Shown: positions 20,201 through 29,944, counted from the first letter of the stretch. The stretch is 64,000 nucleotides of DNA from Mesorhabditis belari (GCA_958450365.1 CAUEEP010000724.1:1831501-1895500); one strand, 5' to 3'. Notes: generated by a model not told the origin, from the sequence alone. Translations and numbers: made by a program.

Positions 20201-20685
20201 TCACGTAAAAGCAACGCCTCAATGTTCACATTTCATTGCGCCAAAATTTTGGCCTCCCATTGTTATTTAAGCCACAAATCAGGTCATCTCTGAATTTAGG
20301 CGATCATTTCTACACAACAAGTGTTGATGAGATGAACAAAGCCGTGCAGGACGATCATTACAAGCTCGAGGGAACAATGGGATATTGTATGTCAGCGCCC
20401 GGCTCCGGTCTACTCCCACTTTACCGTTTCTGGGATGGCAAAGCACAAGGTGCGTTAGCTATTTGTCCAGTTGAACTAGTCGAACCCAGTCGCGTCCAGC
20501 TGCACCTCATTTCTCAAAAACCTGGTCATTCTCGAGGCTTCACTATCTTTCCAGATCACTTTCCAGATCATTTCTACACTAACAACGAGAATGAGAAGAA
20601 CTCGGTGATCGCCAATTTGCCCGCGTATCGCTACGAGGGAATTCAGTGCTACGTCTGGCAATCGAATGGGAACAAAAACTGCTGA
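17231..20685 (+). CDS. Secreted DUF5648 repeat protein, six-exon model
   Basis: My exon model is 17231-17294, 17401-17465, 17509-17551, 18693-18929, 20300-20449 and 20567-20685, 678 bases in all (225 residues plus stop), with one frame across all GT/AG junctions. Residues 1-20 (MRKLVIFLLALLSLLAQAKA) are a clear signal peptide, so the product should be secreted. Residues ~59-225 hold three copies of the DUF5648 pattern: LLRSWNEKAADHFYT (64-78), LYRMW then DHFYT (128-142), and LYRFW then DHFYT (177-191), with GY or Y-x-EG between. The domain's function is unknown. Exons 2 and 3 are least certain; skipping both keeps the frame and gives 189 residues. Introns 3 and 4 (1141 and 1370 bases) are filled with repeats. 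Confidence 0.75.
17605..17950. repeat. GC-rich minisatellites in intron 3 of the DUF5648 gene
   Basis: Nine perfect copies of CCCGTTGGCCGGTGT (to about 17742) are followed by CCATTGCCGT and CCATTGCCCGT units. The base composition contrasts strongly with the AT-rich surroundings. Long frames open on both strands here are repeat products. Confidence 0.9.
17951..18692. other. Rest of intron 3
   Basis: It holds a TATAT run (18065-18090). A segment, CAGCGGAAA then TTTGCCAATGGCTGCGCACA with ACAGACGAACAGA, matches the repeat at 41826-42000. Otherwise it is AT-rich DNA. Confidence 0.45.
19030..19125. repeat. 8-base minisatellite GTACAAGA in intron 4
   Basis: About 11 units of GTACAAGA with GTACATGA and GTACAATGA variants, just before the satellite block. 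Confidence 0.85.
19128..20140. repeat. Satellite block in intron 4: ~175-190-base monomers in A/B dimers
   Basis: Six monomers start near 19146, 19319, 19494, 19684, 19858 and 20048. Odd monomers carry CTATAACCAAATTTAATGAG and TCGATCTGATTACTGGAAG; even ones carry CTTTAGTCAAATTTAA and a different middle. Dimers recur at about 348-365 bases, a small higher-order structure. Each monomer ends near GTCAACTTTGACGC. Confidence 0.85.
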
Positions 20686-20919
20686 GAATATTTTGTCCTT
20701 GCATAAAAGCATTTTTTGAATTATTTAGCTTCATTGGCACCTGATTTCTTAGTTTTTCAAGTTTATAAGAAGAATTTGAGAAGAAAAGAAGAAGAAAAGT
20801 GAGAATGATTTGAGAAGAAAAGTGCATGCAAAAGTTTAAGAGATAAATTCAAGAGATAAATTTCAATTTTGGATATTCTCGATCAGCGAGAGTTAATCTG
20901 AAGAAGTTTAAGTGCTCAA
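20686..20919. other. 3' flank of the DUF5648 gene
   Basis: I see no AATAAA in the first 250 bases after the stop. AAGAAAAGAAGAAG-rich DNA occupies 20765-20825. Confidence 0.35.
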
Positions 20920-21115
20920 AACAAGCTGAAACCAAGCAGAAACCAAGCTCTAAACCAAGCTCAAACCAAGCAGAAACCAAGCTCTAAACCAAGCTCTAAA
21001 CCAAGCTCAAACCAAGCTCTAAACAAGCTGAACACAAGCTGAACACAAGCTGAAAACAAGCTGAAACCAAGCTGAAAACAAGTTGAAACCAAGCTCAAAA
21101 CAAGCTCTAAACAAA
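20920..21115. repeat. 11-12-base minisatellite AAACCAAGCTCT
   Basis: About 16 units alternate between AAACCAAGCTC, AAACCAAGCAG and AACACAAGCTG. Confidence 0.85.
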
Positions 21116-21244
21116 ACCCCTAAATTAACTCAATTTCCGAAATGATTTGGGTGTTCTGAAATAAGCATCATCTCTTTGTGAAAATTACGCCATTTCCCTC
21201 GCGGTAAATAGTTTCACTTGAGAATTCGAGACGAACAATTGGTG

Positions 21245-21375
21245 CCGCAAACTTATTCCATAGTCTTTATTCTATAATCTTTGTTCCATAATCTTCATTC
21301 CATAATCTTCATTCCATAACCTTTATTCTATAACCTTTATTCTATAACCTTGATTCTATAACCTTTATTCCAGGA
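21245..21375. repeat. 14-base minisatellite CCATAATCTTCATT
   Basis: About nine units with CTATAACCTTTATT variants. Confidence 0.8.
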
Positions 21376-21458
21376 CTTTACGTGACCTTCCCATGTTTTT
21401 TAGAGAAAAACTAGTACAAGCTAGTACTAGTAAATAGTAGTAGTGATTAGTAGAAGTA

Positions 21459-21805
21459 TTGGGTTGATGAATCGAAAACTGCGGGCTATTGTCATATGTG
21501 ACAGTTTGAGGACTTTCTTCAAAAGAAACCCATTTTGGTGTCAATGGAAAAGTTGTAGAGAATCAAAAATCAAGCTTATATCCAAATTTTCAGAACGATT
21601 CAAAACCTGGTTTTCAAGAAATTCCAAATTTACAAATTTTCACAAATGAAATGACGGAAAAGAAAGGGGGAGGGGGGTTACGGTATCTGTCTGTCTTACC
21701 GTCTGTCTTTCTGTCTGTCTTACTGTACTAGCATTTTTCCAGCCGTATTTTGACCAATATTTCATTTTTCATTTTGGTTTTGCAGTTTTCAATTCACCAA
21801 CCCAA
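21459..21805. mobile_element. Mariner-type MITE with TTGGGTTGATGAATCG ends
   Basis: The left end TTGGGTTGATGAATCGAAAA is partnered by TTTTCAATTCACCAACCCAA at the right, with TA on both sides. At 347 bases it has no transposase. The interior holds a CTGTCTGTCTTACTG-type run near 21690-21725. Confidence 0.8.
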
Positions 21806-22520
21806 TAAATTGCAGTATTTCTAATGTTTTCTGCATAGTATTGTATAATCTGTGTACAATAGTACATACTGTAAGTACTATTGTACATAGTACACCCAAG
21901 ATAATACTTAGAAACCTGAAGCTTGTAGATTTTCCGTAAAAAGAGCTTTTTTTGATGATTTGATATATGACGAGGCGATGATTGGAGGTGATGACGTTAA
22001 AAGAAGAGGCGAGGGATGTCTCCTAGCTGTCAACCCTCCTCTTTCCGATGTGTAGGCATCATCGATGATCGAACCCCAGCCTATCTGATAAGATTGATAG
22101 AGATTATTCAACTTTATGTCCTTGTTAAACCTTTTTGCGTTCTATTTAAGCTGTAGTGCATGAATTGAAATCGAAGAATCCATTTGATCTTTCTCCAACT
22201 CTTAATTTGAACATTTGTTCTCTTAATTTGACCACTTTTTCTCTTAATTTGACTCGAATAGCCAATTCGAATCGATTATTTAACTGTTATTTAACTGATA
22301 GCTGATTCCATGTTATAAATAGATCATTGGAACAAAAGCAATAGCTCTAAGCATCTAAGATTGCCAACGAAAGTCATCATTTGACTCTACTTGACTCTAC
22401 TAAGGTTAATACCAGCTTTTCCCATATTTCTTTTGAATTTTCTTTTCTTTTCTTTTCTTTAGCTTTATTTGAATTAAAACACTGCAATAATATTTAGAAT
22501 ACCGTAAATATATTCGAATA
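21806..22520. other. No supported gene
   Basis: AT-rich spacer with a small palindromic GTACTATTGTACATAGTAC area near 21855-21895 and a CTCTTAATTTGA repeat at 22200-22255. Confidence 0.4.
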
Positions 22521-22523
22521 AAT

Positions 22524-23123
22524 AGAAGCCCTCTATAGAAGTGTCGCGTAGTCTAAGTTTACTCTCAAACAAATGCTCATATCTCAGCACCAATACGTTA
22601 GTTTCTGCTCGCTTAGGTATCAAATTAAAGTAGAGAAAATGGTGATTGTTTTGTGATATAGCACAAGTTCCTAGCATTAACCAGCGCTTAGAAAAAAATG
22701 GTTGAAAAATGATGAAAAATCGGCTTTTTTATTGATGAAAGCAAACACTCATAACTCAGCACCAGTACGTTTCTTTTTGCGCGCTTTTGTATTAAATTAA
22801 AGTAGAAAAAATGGGTGTTTTTTTGGTATATAACACAAGTTCCTAGCATTAACCAGCGCTTAGAAAAAAAAGATTGAAAAGTGGCCAAAAAAGCGAATTT
22901 TTCATCATGGCCAAAAAGCCGATTTTTCATGATTTTTCAATCTTTTTTTTCTAAGCGCTGGTTAATGCTAAAAATAAGTGTTATATCACAAAACAATCAC
23001 CATCTTCTCTACTTTAATTTGATACCTAAGCGAGCAGAAACTAACGTATTGGTGCTGAGATATGAGCATTTGTTTGGGAGTAAACTTAGACTACGCGACA
23101 CTTCTATAGAGGGCTTCTATTAG
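22524..23123. mobile_element. Fold-back element with ~200-base arms and a nested third arm
   Basis: The left arm begins AGAAGCCCTCTATAGAAGTG and the right arm ends CACTTCTATAGAGGGCTTCT. Shared interior landmarks are GCGTAGTCTAAGTTTACTC, GCTCATATCTCAGCACCAAT and CTAGCATTAACCAGCGCTTA. A third, diverged copy of the same arm segment sits between them (22740-22880). It is preceded at 22501 by ACCGTAAATATATTCG, resembling the MITE ends at 1686. A related fragment is at 46915-47130. Confidence 0.75.
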
Positions 23124-23439
23124 ATCTTGTTTCTATTAGAATACCTACGATAATACACTTATGGGGGGTAAAATTGAATAGAGTTCATTTGTCTATTCCC
23201 CTTTTTTTTTAGTTCATTTGTCTATTTCTATGTTTAAAAACTTTAAAACCTTGTTTCTAGCGCACTTAATTCTTCATTGACACTAAAGTAGACTTGTTTT
23301 TTGGTAAAGTTAATTGTTAATTCAGTTTTGTCAATTCATTATTCATTTTCTAATGGGAAAATTTAAAGATTGAATGTCTAGAATGGGTTTTTTTGACACT
23401 TTTTGTCTCTAAAGTAGATCCGTTAGAGCTTTACTTACG
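23124..23439. other. No supported feature
   Basis: AT-rich spacer; GTTCATTTGTCTATT occurs twice near 23180-23225. Confidence 0.4.
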
Positions 23440-23592
23440 AGCTTTACTTTTTAAAGAGATTAAAGGCATTTTAAAGAGATTAAAAACATTTTAAAGAGAT
23501 TAAAGGCATTTTAAAGACATTTTAAAGAGATTAAAGGCATTTTAAAGACATTTTAAAGAGATTAAAGGCATTTTAAAGACATTAAAAAGGGT
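23440..23592. repeat. 20-base minisatellite ATTTTAAAGAGATTAAAGGC
   Basis: About seven units, some shortened to ATTTTAAAGAC. Confidence 0.85.
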
Positions 23593-23819
23593 AATTCTTG
23601 AATTCAAGCTCGGTTTATTGTTAGCAAGAAATTGGGGAATTGAAATAAATTATTGAAATTTGGATGAATTGGATGAATTTTCAAATTTTACAACATTTAT
23701 CGTATCAAATTTGACAAAATAACCGTTTAAAAGCATTTGTTTTGCCAAATTTGTTGTCAAAATGGCAAAGAAATCTCTTCAAAGAGTTATTTGAAGTTAA
23801 AACATAACTTTTGACCTTC

Positions 23820-23925
23820 AGAAGTTGTTTTGAACCTATCTTGAACCTATCTTGAACCTATCTTGCCACTGCTACTTGCCCTTCCCTCCTTCTTGAACCT
23901 ATCTTGAACCTATCTTGAACAAATT
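23820..23925. repeat. 11-base repeat TTGAACCTATC, interrupted
   Basis: Three units, a 35-base unrelated stretch, then three more units. Confidence 0.75.
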
Positions 23926-23983
23926 CAAAAACTTCAGAATTATCAAGCTATTTCATATTTCAAGCTTTTCTAAAGCCTGCTGT

Positions 23984-24285
23984 CATGGGCGTCATAGCTG
24001 ATCTGAACCATGCTGCCATAGCGTCATAGCTGGTTAAGAGTCTTGGCTTCTAATCGAGAGGATCGATGAGCGATCGGGTTCGATCCCGGGCAGGTAAGAG
24101 GCTCGACTCTTTTTACAATCTTTGCAATAATCTTTGTAACAATTGTACAAGAATCTTTTCAACAATTGTACAACAATCTTTGCAATAATCTTGGAATTGT
24201 TTGATTTGTTTCATAACTAAATACTAAATACTAAATACAGAACTAAATAGGAACTATACAGTGACCAAATAGGAACTAGATAGGA
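23984..24285 (+). mobile_element. tRNA-Arg-like SINE candidate, inverted relative to its copy at 25140-25436
   Basis: About 300 bases from TGTCATGGGCGTCATAGCTG through the tRNA-like head and a CAATTGTACAA-rich body to GAACTATACAGTGACCAAAT. The same 300 bases recur inverted inside the element at 24651-25603 and in that orientation inside the element at 61780-62603. The tail is made of ACTAAATACTAAATAC repeats, as in tRNA-derived SINEs. Confidence 0.65.
24019..24101 (+). tRNA. tRNA-Arg(TCT)-like sequence
   Basis: It has a box A-like TAGCTGGTTAAGAG, a box B GGTTCGATCCC and a seven-base anticodon loop CTTCTAA (anticodon TCT) closed by a stem with two G-T pairs. The T stem is imperfect and no acceptor stem closes. 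Three copies in the window show that it is a repeat head rather than a working tRNA gene. Confidence 0.45.
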
Positions 24286-24299
24286 ACTATAAAGGAACT

Positions 24300-24638
24300 A
24301 CCGTATTTACTCTATTAGTGGGGTCCTCTCTAATAGTGGGGTCGTCTGGAGGGGGGTTGAAAAAATAGTGTGGTCCTCTCTAATATTGGTAACGAAAGTG
24401 ATACATCAATTGTTGATCTCTTGGATTAGTTCTTTTACTGTTTGTTAATGTTTTGTTACGGTTAAAGCTAAATAAAATATGAAGCCAAACTTGTTTTTTC
24501 AAGAATTTCGGAGAAAAATTGATATCTTTTCAATTTAAAACTTTGGTTTTATGTTCTTTTAAATTTCTCTAATAGTGGGGTCGTCTGGAAGGGGATTGAA
24601 AAAATAGTGGGGGACCCCACTAATAGAGTAAATACGGT
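24300..24638. mobile_element. MITE with ACCGTATTTACTCTATTAGTG ends
   Basis: The left end ACCGTATTTACTCTATTAGT is inverted at the right end (ACTAATAGAGTAAATACGGT). TA at both borders is consistent with a target duplication. No ORF. The interior repeats GGGGTCCTCTCTAATAGTGG motifs. Confidence 0.85.
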
Positions 24639-24650
24639 AAATAGGAACTA

Positions 24651-25603
24651 TTAGGTTGATGCATAAGTGTTTTTGTTCCTTTTCGTCTGCCGTTTCAAGC
24701 CAACAAATGCACCAATTAAACTACGGTTGATTTCATTAGAAAAAGCAATTATTTTTCTGCAAAATAACATTAAAACGGGTTTAAAAATATTTAATGCCTG
24801 GATTTTCTTGAGAGTATGAAGTCGGGTAGTCAAAAAGGGCTAACTCGATGATGCGGATTTGCTCGAATTTGCTATATAGCAATTAATACTTTGAAATAAA
24901 CTAAGCATAGAAAAATACTTTCCAAAAAGTTGTTCGGACATTTCGCCAAGGACACCGGCTTTGCAAGAGACGATAATCCATTCAAAGGCAAATTTTTCCG
25001 AAGAACTTCTAAAAGTTCAATTTTGCTAATAGCCGTATTTACCTAGTGGGGCAAAAAACAAGAGACAACAGGACACTCGACCAAAAGGGGCACCCCCAGC
25101 CACAAGGGGCCACTAGAGACGGGCTTTAGTTCCTATCTAGTTCCTATTTGGTCACTGTATAGTTCCTATTTAGTTCTGTATTTAGTATTTAGTATTTAGT
25201 TATGAAACAAATCAAACAATTCCAAGATTATTACAAAGATTGTTGTACAATTGTTGAAAAGATTCTTGTACAATTGTTACAAAGATTATTGCAAAGATTG
25301 TAAAAAGAGTACCTCTTACCTGCCCGGGATCGAACCCGATCGCTCATCGATCCTCTCGATTAGAAGCCAAGACTCTTAACCAGCTATGACGCTATGGCAG
25401 CATGGTTCAGATCAGCTATGACGCCCATGACAGCATGAAATTGCTTCGAATTTGCTTGAAAGTGAACCGAAATTCATTTAAAAAGATGCAAATTGAACAA
25501 AAAAAACACTTTTTTTATAGAGCAAACTATAGATTAATTGGTGAATTTGTTACTTTTTAACAGAAGTACGAAAAAAACGAAAAGACTTTTGCATCAACCG
25601 ATT
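24651..25603. mobile_element. Mariner-type element C, copy 1, with tRNA-like insert
   Basis: The left end TTAGGTTGATGCATAAGTGT pairs with the right end (CTTTTGCATCAACC) with a few mismatches. The first ~200 and last ~460 bases match copy 2 at 61780-62603. The region between differs and includes GTATTTACCTAGTGGGGC. A 60-codon minus-strand frame (24651-24833, IQALNIFKPVLMLFCRKII) is kept in both copies but is too short to assign. The tRNA-like SINE is inside, so it moves with the element. Confidence 0.8.
25318..25400 (-). tRNA. tRNA-Arg(TCT)-like sequence inside element C1
   Basis: Inverted copy of 24019-24101 with the same anticodon-loop sequence and box B (GGTTCGATCCC on the minus strand). 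It is part of the mobile element. Confidence 0.4.
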
Positions 25604-25732
25604 AGATAGGAACCATAAAGGAACTATATAGGAACTAAATAGAACCTAAATAGAACCTAAATAGGAACTATAAAGGAACTAATTCATGTTGAATATAGAT
25701 GGATATTTTAATATGTTTTCCTCAAGGATCCC

Positions 25733-26023
25733 TTATCTAAAAATTGGAAAGAGAAAAAAAATTCCGTTTTCGGTCATTTCTCTTCTCTTTTTACCGCACC
25801 AAAAACATTCCCCATTCACCAAAAAAAAGCGAGATTTTTTGATGGATTTTTTGGACAGAGATTGACACTGAATGGCACAACAAGAAGAACTCAAATATCT
25901 TGAAAAAAAATAAGAAAGATTCTCCAGCTGATGAGAGCATCGGGCACACTTTTGAGAAACATTCTTTTTCTTTACTCTGTTTTGTGTTATTTGCTGACCA
26001 GAATTTGCTAGACTAGCAGCCAT
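25733..26023 (-). CDS. Unrecognised Cys-containing ORF, 96 codons
   Basis: I do not recognise this protein. It starts with MAASLANSGQQITQNRVKKK and has CARC and CFWC pairs plus SSCCAIQC, then a basic stretch KKRREMTENG. Paired cysteines could bind metal, but spacing does not match a zinc-finger family I know. Poly-T runs encode Phe stretches near the end, so part may be intron read-through. No TATA box or polyadenylation signal is evident. Confidence 0.2.
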   Translation of the reverse strand: MAASLANSGQQITQNRVKKKNVSQKCARCSHQLENLSYFFSRYLSSSCCAIQCQSLSKKSIKKSRFFLVNGECFWCGKKRREMTENGIFFLFPIFR

Positions 26024-26372
26024 GGGTGGCTACTGGATAAGAGCTATTTTAAGAAATTAAAAGAGTTTTTTTTAAAAAGAGGAAAGGTTTTTAAAAGGGA
26101 GGGTTTTTTAAGAGGGGTTTTTAGGAAGGTTTTACAAGAGAAGATCAAAGCTGAGCCGGCCAAATTCGACCTATACCATTCGCAGAATTTGATGCCGATT
26201 CCGAATATGTAGTCCGTTTTTTGCTAAATGACAATCTGTCAGGCAATAAGCGTCTAAAGTTTTGTTAGGACTCTGAAAATGATCATTTGGTCATTTGGTC
26301 ATTGTCGTCATTGTGGTCATTATCGTCATTGTCCTCATTTCGCTCTTAGCGCCCTCCTTGCGGACCCGATTC

Positions 26373-26445
26373 GATGCAGCTGTGGCCGAGTGGTACAGTG
26401 CGCATTTCCAGAGCGAGACCTCACGAGTTCGATCCCCGCTTTGGA
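26373..26445 (+). tRNA. tRNA-like module (fold-back unit 1)
   Basis: Box A-like TGGCCGAGTGGTACAGTG and box B GAGTTCGATCCCC are spaced as in a tRNA. The acceptor stem does not close convincingly. Confidence 0.4.
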
Positions 26446-26542
26446 TTTCTGCTTTCGTTTTTTCAAGAAGTGCTAAGAGCTTCATTTGGTCATTTGGTCA
26501 TTGTGGTTATTTGGGTCTTAGGGGCCTTCTTGTGGACCCAAT

Positions 26543-26608
26543 TCAGCGCAGCTATGGCTGAATGGGTACAGTTTCTAGAGCGGGACCTCACGAGTTCGAT
26601 CCCGCACA
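26543..26608 (+). tRNA. tRNA-like module (fold-back unit 2)
   Basis: Shortened relative of 26373-26445, with ATGGCTGAATGGGTACAG and GAGTTCGATCCCGC. Several bases of the anticodon arm are missing. Confidence 0.35.
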
Positions 26609-26632
26609 AAGCACACTAGCACTTCTTGAAAG

Positions 26633-26698
26633 TGCGGGATCGAACTCGTGAGGTCTCGCTCTAAAAACGAGCACTGTACCCATTCAACCATAGCTGCG
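26633..26698 (-). tRNA. tRNA-like module (fold-back unit 3, inverted)
   Basis: Inverted copy of unit 2 with an added anticodon-arm segment; box B reads GAGTTCGATCCCGC on the minus strand. Confidence 0.35.
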
Positions 26699-26893
26699 CT
26701 GAATTGGGCCCACAAGAAGGCCCCTAAGACCCAAATGATCAAATGACCACAATAACCAAATGACCAAATGACCATTTTCAAAGTCCTAACAAAACTTTAA
26801 ACGCTTATAACTCCTCGTAGATTGTCATTTAGCAAAAAAGGGAATACATATTCGGAATCAGCAAATAATTCTGTGTTGAATGGTATAGGTCGC

Positions 26894-27873
26894 ATAGCAT
26901 TTAGCCTTAGATTTAGAAAAAGCTATCGTATTTAGGAATTTTTCTCCGATCTAGGACTTGTAAACCAGGCCGCTTTCTTTGCCAGCCAGGCAAGACTTCT
27001 AGCTGGCCTGAGCAGTCAGCCTAAGCCTAAGCCTAGGCAAAGTTAGGCCCTGTTCAAGGCCTAACTCTCTGTTGTAACAGGAACTTTTTCTGGCCCTCTT
27101 TTGGCCCTCTTTTGGCCCTCTTTTGGCTCTCTTCTGGCTGTTTCAGAGACTTTTTAAACCCTACAATAAAGCCAAGCCAGGTTAGGCAAGTCTAAAATCA
27201 GATCCAGGCTTCTGGCTGGTTCAGGAATACAGCAAAACCATGCCCAGATTAGCAAAATCTGGCTTCTGGCTGTCTAGTGGCTTCTGGCTGACTTTTTTAA
27301 GCCTCACAGTAAAGCCAAGCCAGGTTAGGCAAGTCTAGAGCCAGGTCCACGGCCCGGAAAATAACTTTTGGACTAATCCTGACCATACTTTGATTGTCGT
27401 TTACATAATAAACCCCTGGGAATCAATTCCGATAATCTTAATATCAATAAGCTTAATCAGTAAGCTTTTATTTTGTTTATTAATTGAAATTTTCTTAACC
27501 TAAACATTCTTGGTTGCCAAATTTTCGCCTTTGGCTTTTGCCTTTTGCCTTTTGCCTTTTGCCTTTTTCCAATTCCTTTATCAATATTTGTTAAATGTTT
27601 TTCGAGAATTCTTTATCTTTCCAGGTTACGTAAGGAAAAGACGCTTCAAATCACTTTTCAGCTTTTCGAAAACTTGCGAAACTTCAGAAACTTGAGAAAT
27701 CTGTGCAAAGATGCTGAGTGATGGAGAGCGAAAAGTCGAGGGATTGGAGATCGGTTGGTGAAAGAATATTACCAACTACAGGCTTACAAAAGTCTCTAAC
27801 TATAAGTGAAGTGATTGGCAGTGAAGAAGTGAAGGAGTGAAGGAGTGAAGTAAAGGAATTGACAAGAAAGGGT
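26894..27873. other. Spacer with short repeats, no gene seen
   Basis: It contains a TTTTGGCCCTC run (27095-27130), AAGCCAAGCCAGGTTAGGCAAG twice (27165-27190 and 27310-27335), a TTTTGCC run (27530-27570) and GAGTGAAG units (27820-27850). No coding frame is supported. Confidence 0.4.
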
Positions 27874-27942
27874 TCAGGAGAGGGGATTGAACCCTGGAGT
27901 TTTGTCAGAGCAATTGCTCTAACCACTCAGCTATCTGGTACC
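27874..27942 (-). tRNA. tRNA-like sequence
   Basis: On the minus strand it has box A TAGCTGAGTGGTTAGAGC, an excellent match to the consensus, and box B GGGTTCAATCCCC. The anticodon stem is weak (loop CTGACAA) and the acceptor ends do not pair well, so it is probably a pseudogene or SINE head. Confidence 0.45.
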
Positions 27943-28229
27943 TTAACTTGTCAAGAGAAAGAAAGAAAGACAAGGGGAAGAAGGCTTTGTAAGCTAGGGT
28001 AGAGTAAGATTTAAGAGCGATATTCCCTTGAATTTACAAGACTTTGAAAAGTTAGCATTGAGAACTCAAAATCTGAACTTATTTCTTGGATTTAGGTTGG
28101 ACTTAAATTCTTTAGCCGAATAAAAGCTGTACAAAAGCTGTACAAAAGCCGAATCAAAGCCGAATAAAACCGGGACAAAAACCGTACAAAAGCCGTACGA
28201 AGGCCGTACGAAGGCCGTACAAAAGCCGA

Positions 28230-28605
28230 AGAAAAGCCGTACAAACAAACAAACAAACAAACAAACAAACAAACAAACAAACAAACAAACAAACTAACTA
28301 ACAAACTAACAAACAAACAAGCTAACTAACTAGCTAACTAACTAGCTAACTAACTAGCTAACTAACTAGCTAACTAACTAACTAGCTAACTAACTAACTA
28401 GCTAACTAACTAGCTAACTAACTAACTAACTAACTAACTAGCTAACTAACTAGCTAACTAACTAACTAACTAGCTAACTAACAAACTAACTAGCTAACTA
28501 ACTAGCTAACTAACTAGCTAACTAACTAACTAACTAACTAGCTAACTAACAAACTAACTAACAAACTAACTAGCTAACTAACTAACTAAACAATACCCAA
28601 AAATT
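28230..28605. repeat. AAAC microsatellite passing into a 12-base CTAACTAACTAG array
   Basis: AAAC repeats at 28240-28290 grade into about 25 units of CTAACTAACTAG with CTAACAAA variants. Confidence 0.95.
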
Positions 28606-28717
28606 GTCTACAAGAAGCCTGGGTCATCTAAAGATCTGGAACTTTAAAAGAACAATAGATCAGTCGATCAATAGATCAATCAATCAATAATCAATCAATC
28701 AATAGATTCGAGACTTA

Positions 28718-28933
28718 CACTACTGGACAATGAAATATCATATTTGAAAAAAGATCGTCACTTTCGCACGTCTGTAACTCCCTTGTCTTTACCGCATTTC
28801 TAAAGATTAATATTACCATTGTGTAGCCCTTGAAAACACTAATACACTAATAGTTTAAACTCAAAGACAACGGAGTTACAGACGCGCGAAAGTGACGATT
28901 TTTTCAAATATGATATTTCATTGTCCAGTACTG
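28718..28933. mobile_element. Tc1-like MITE, 216 bases
   Basis: The ends are CACTACTGGACAATGAAATA and TATTTCATTGTCCAGTACTG, inverted partners over about 50 bases, with TA on both sides. Ends of the CAGTRCTGG type and a TA target are typical of Tc1-like elements. No transposase remains. A truncated relative is at 46681-46890. Confidence 0.85.
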
Positions 28934-28967
28934 TATACTTGCAAAATCAATAGAGAAAGCTATGCCT

Positions 28968-29049
28968 AGTTGCCTAGTTGCCTAGTTGCCTAGTTGCCTA
29001 GTTGCCTAGTTGCCTAGTTGCCTAGTTGCCTAGTTGCCTAGTTGCCTAA
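28968..29049. repeat. 8-base minisatellite GCCTAGTT
   Basis: Ten perfect units. Confidence 0.95.
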
Positions 29050-29116
29050 AGCTATGCCTTGACAAATTCTAAACAAATTTCTTCTCAATATTTCTTCTCA
29101 ACATTTGTTTCCCCAG

Positions 29117-29188
29117 TTTCGCAATGAGAATTCATTTACTCGTTTCGATTTCCAACTAGATGAATTGCCGAATGGATACTCTTTCTGA
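29117..29188 (+). CDS. Candidate terminal exon of an unidentified gene
   Basis: A good acceptor (TTTGTTTCCCCAG) is followed by 23 codons, FRNENSFTRFDFQLDELPNG then YSF, and a TGA. The composition is protein-like and unlike the flanking repeats. I cannot place the upstream exons, which would lie beyond the CTAACTAACTAG array and the Tc1-like MITE if the gene is real. Too short to assign to a family. Confidence 0.3.
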   Translation, partial: FRNENSFTRFDFQLDELPNGYSF

Positions 29189-29944
29189 GTCAGAAGTCAG
29201 TCAGAGTCCTCCTCTTTTTTCTTCAACAAATCTCTCTCTTTAGCTCTGCCTTTTTTTGTGAGGATTGTGAAATCGAGGATGAACAAGTCTATGGCAAAAA
29301 ATGAGCAAAATGAAAAAAACCAGCAAAGACTCGGGTTTAAGCTTTTGAAGAACCTGAACAGAAGTTAGACTAATCTAAGTTTCTAGTTTTGTTCAAGTAT
29401 TTGGTAGCTTGATGATCAAATTCAATTCAATTTGATTCCTCGAATAGAATGGACAACAGACTAACAGTAGGTCTAAAGGCTACGGTAGCTAAGGAGTACG
29501 GTAGCTAAGGAGTGCGGTAGCTAAGGAGTCTAAGGATTAATCTAAGGAGTAAGGAACTAAGGAGTGAAGAGTACGGTAGTTTTCCCAAGACGTCATCTTT
29601 TAGAAAACGTATATAATAACGTATATAACGTACTTATCAATCAAATTGTCAGATTTAATCATTTGGTTACAATGGTCATCAACAACAGAACTAATCAAGC
29701 AAATTGTTCTAAGTTTTGCTCGAGTTTTGCTCGAGTTTTGCTTGAGTTTTTCTTTTGTAACCTAGCTCCAAAGCAAATCATTTGATTACGGTGGTTACTA
29801 ACAACGGAAAAGAATTTGGAAATGGGAAAAAAGAGATGGGAAGAGCGCTTGTGAAAGAGAACATTGCGAAAGCGAATATTGTGAAAGAGACATTCAAATG
29901 AGAACAGCACAAAGAGAGATCGTAATCTGAATGACTGGATGATC
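29189..29944. other. No supported gene
   Basis: It holds short repeats only: CGGTAGCTAAGGAGT (29480-29570), ACGTATATAA (29608-29630), TTTTGCTCGAG (29715-29745). Two segments, AATCATTTGGTTACAATGGT and AATCATTTGATTACGGTGGT, are diverged direct repeats about 120 bases apart. Confidence 0.4.

Larger units (their letters stand above)
26168..26893. mobile_element. Fold-back element containing three tRNA-like modules
   Basis: The outer arms are inverted: CGACCTATACCATTC at 26168 and GAATGGTATAGGTCG ending at 26893, followed inward by TTTTGCTAAATGACAATCT and AGTTTTGTTAGGACT and their inverses. Inside are CATTTGGTCATTTGGTCATT runs and three tRNA-like units, two on plus and one on minus. The central pair (26497-26612 and 26628-26765) is itself a nearly perfect palindrome. 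Confidence 0.75.

Noticed and set aside
22010..22095. Sequence with GGGGTTCGATCATCG on minus as a tRNA
   Set aside because: There is no box A at the right distance and no cloverleaf.
24651..24833. 60-codon minus-strand frame conserved between the two C elements as a possible transposase
   Set aside because: Conservation follows from the elements being recent copies; it overlaps the TIR and lacks any catalytic motif.
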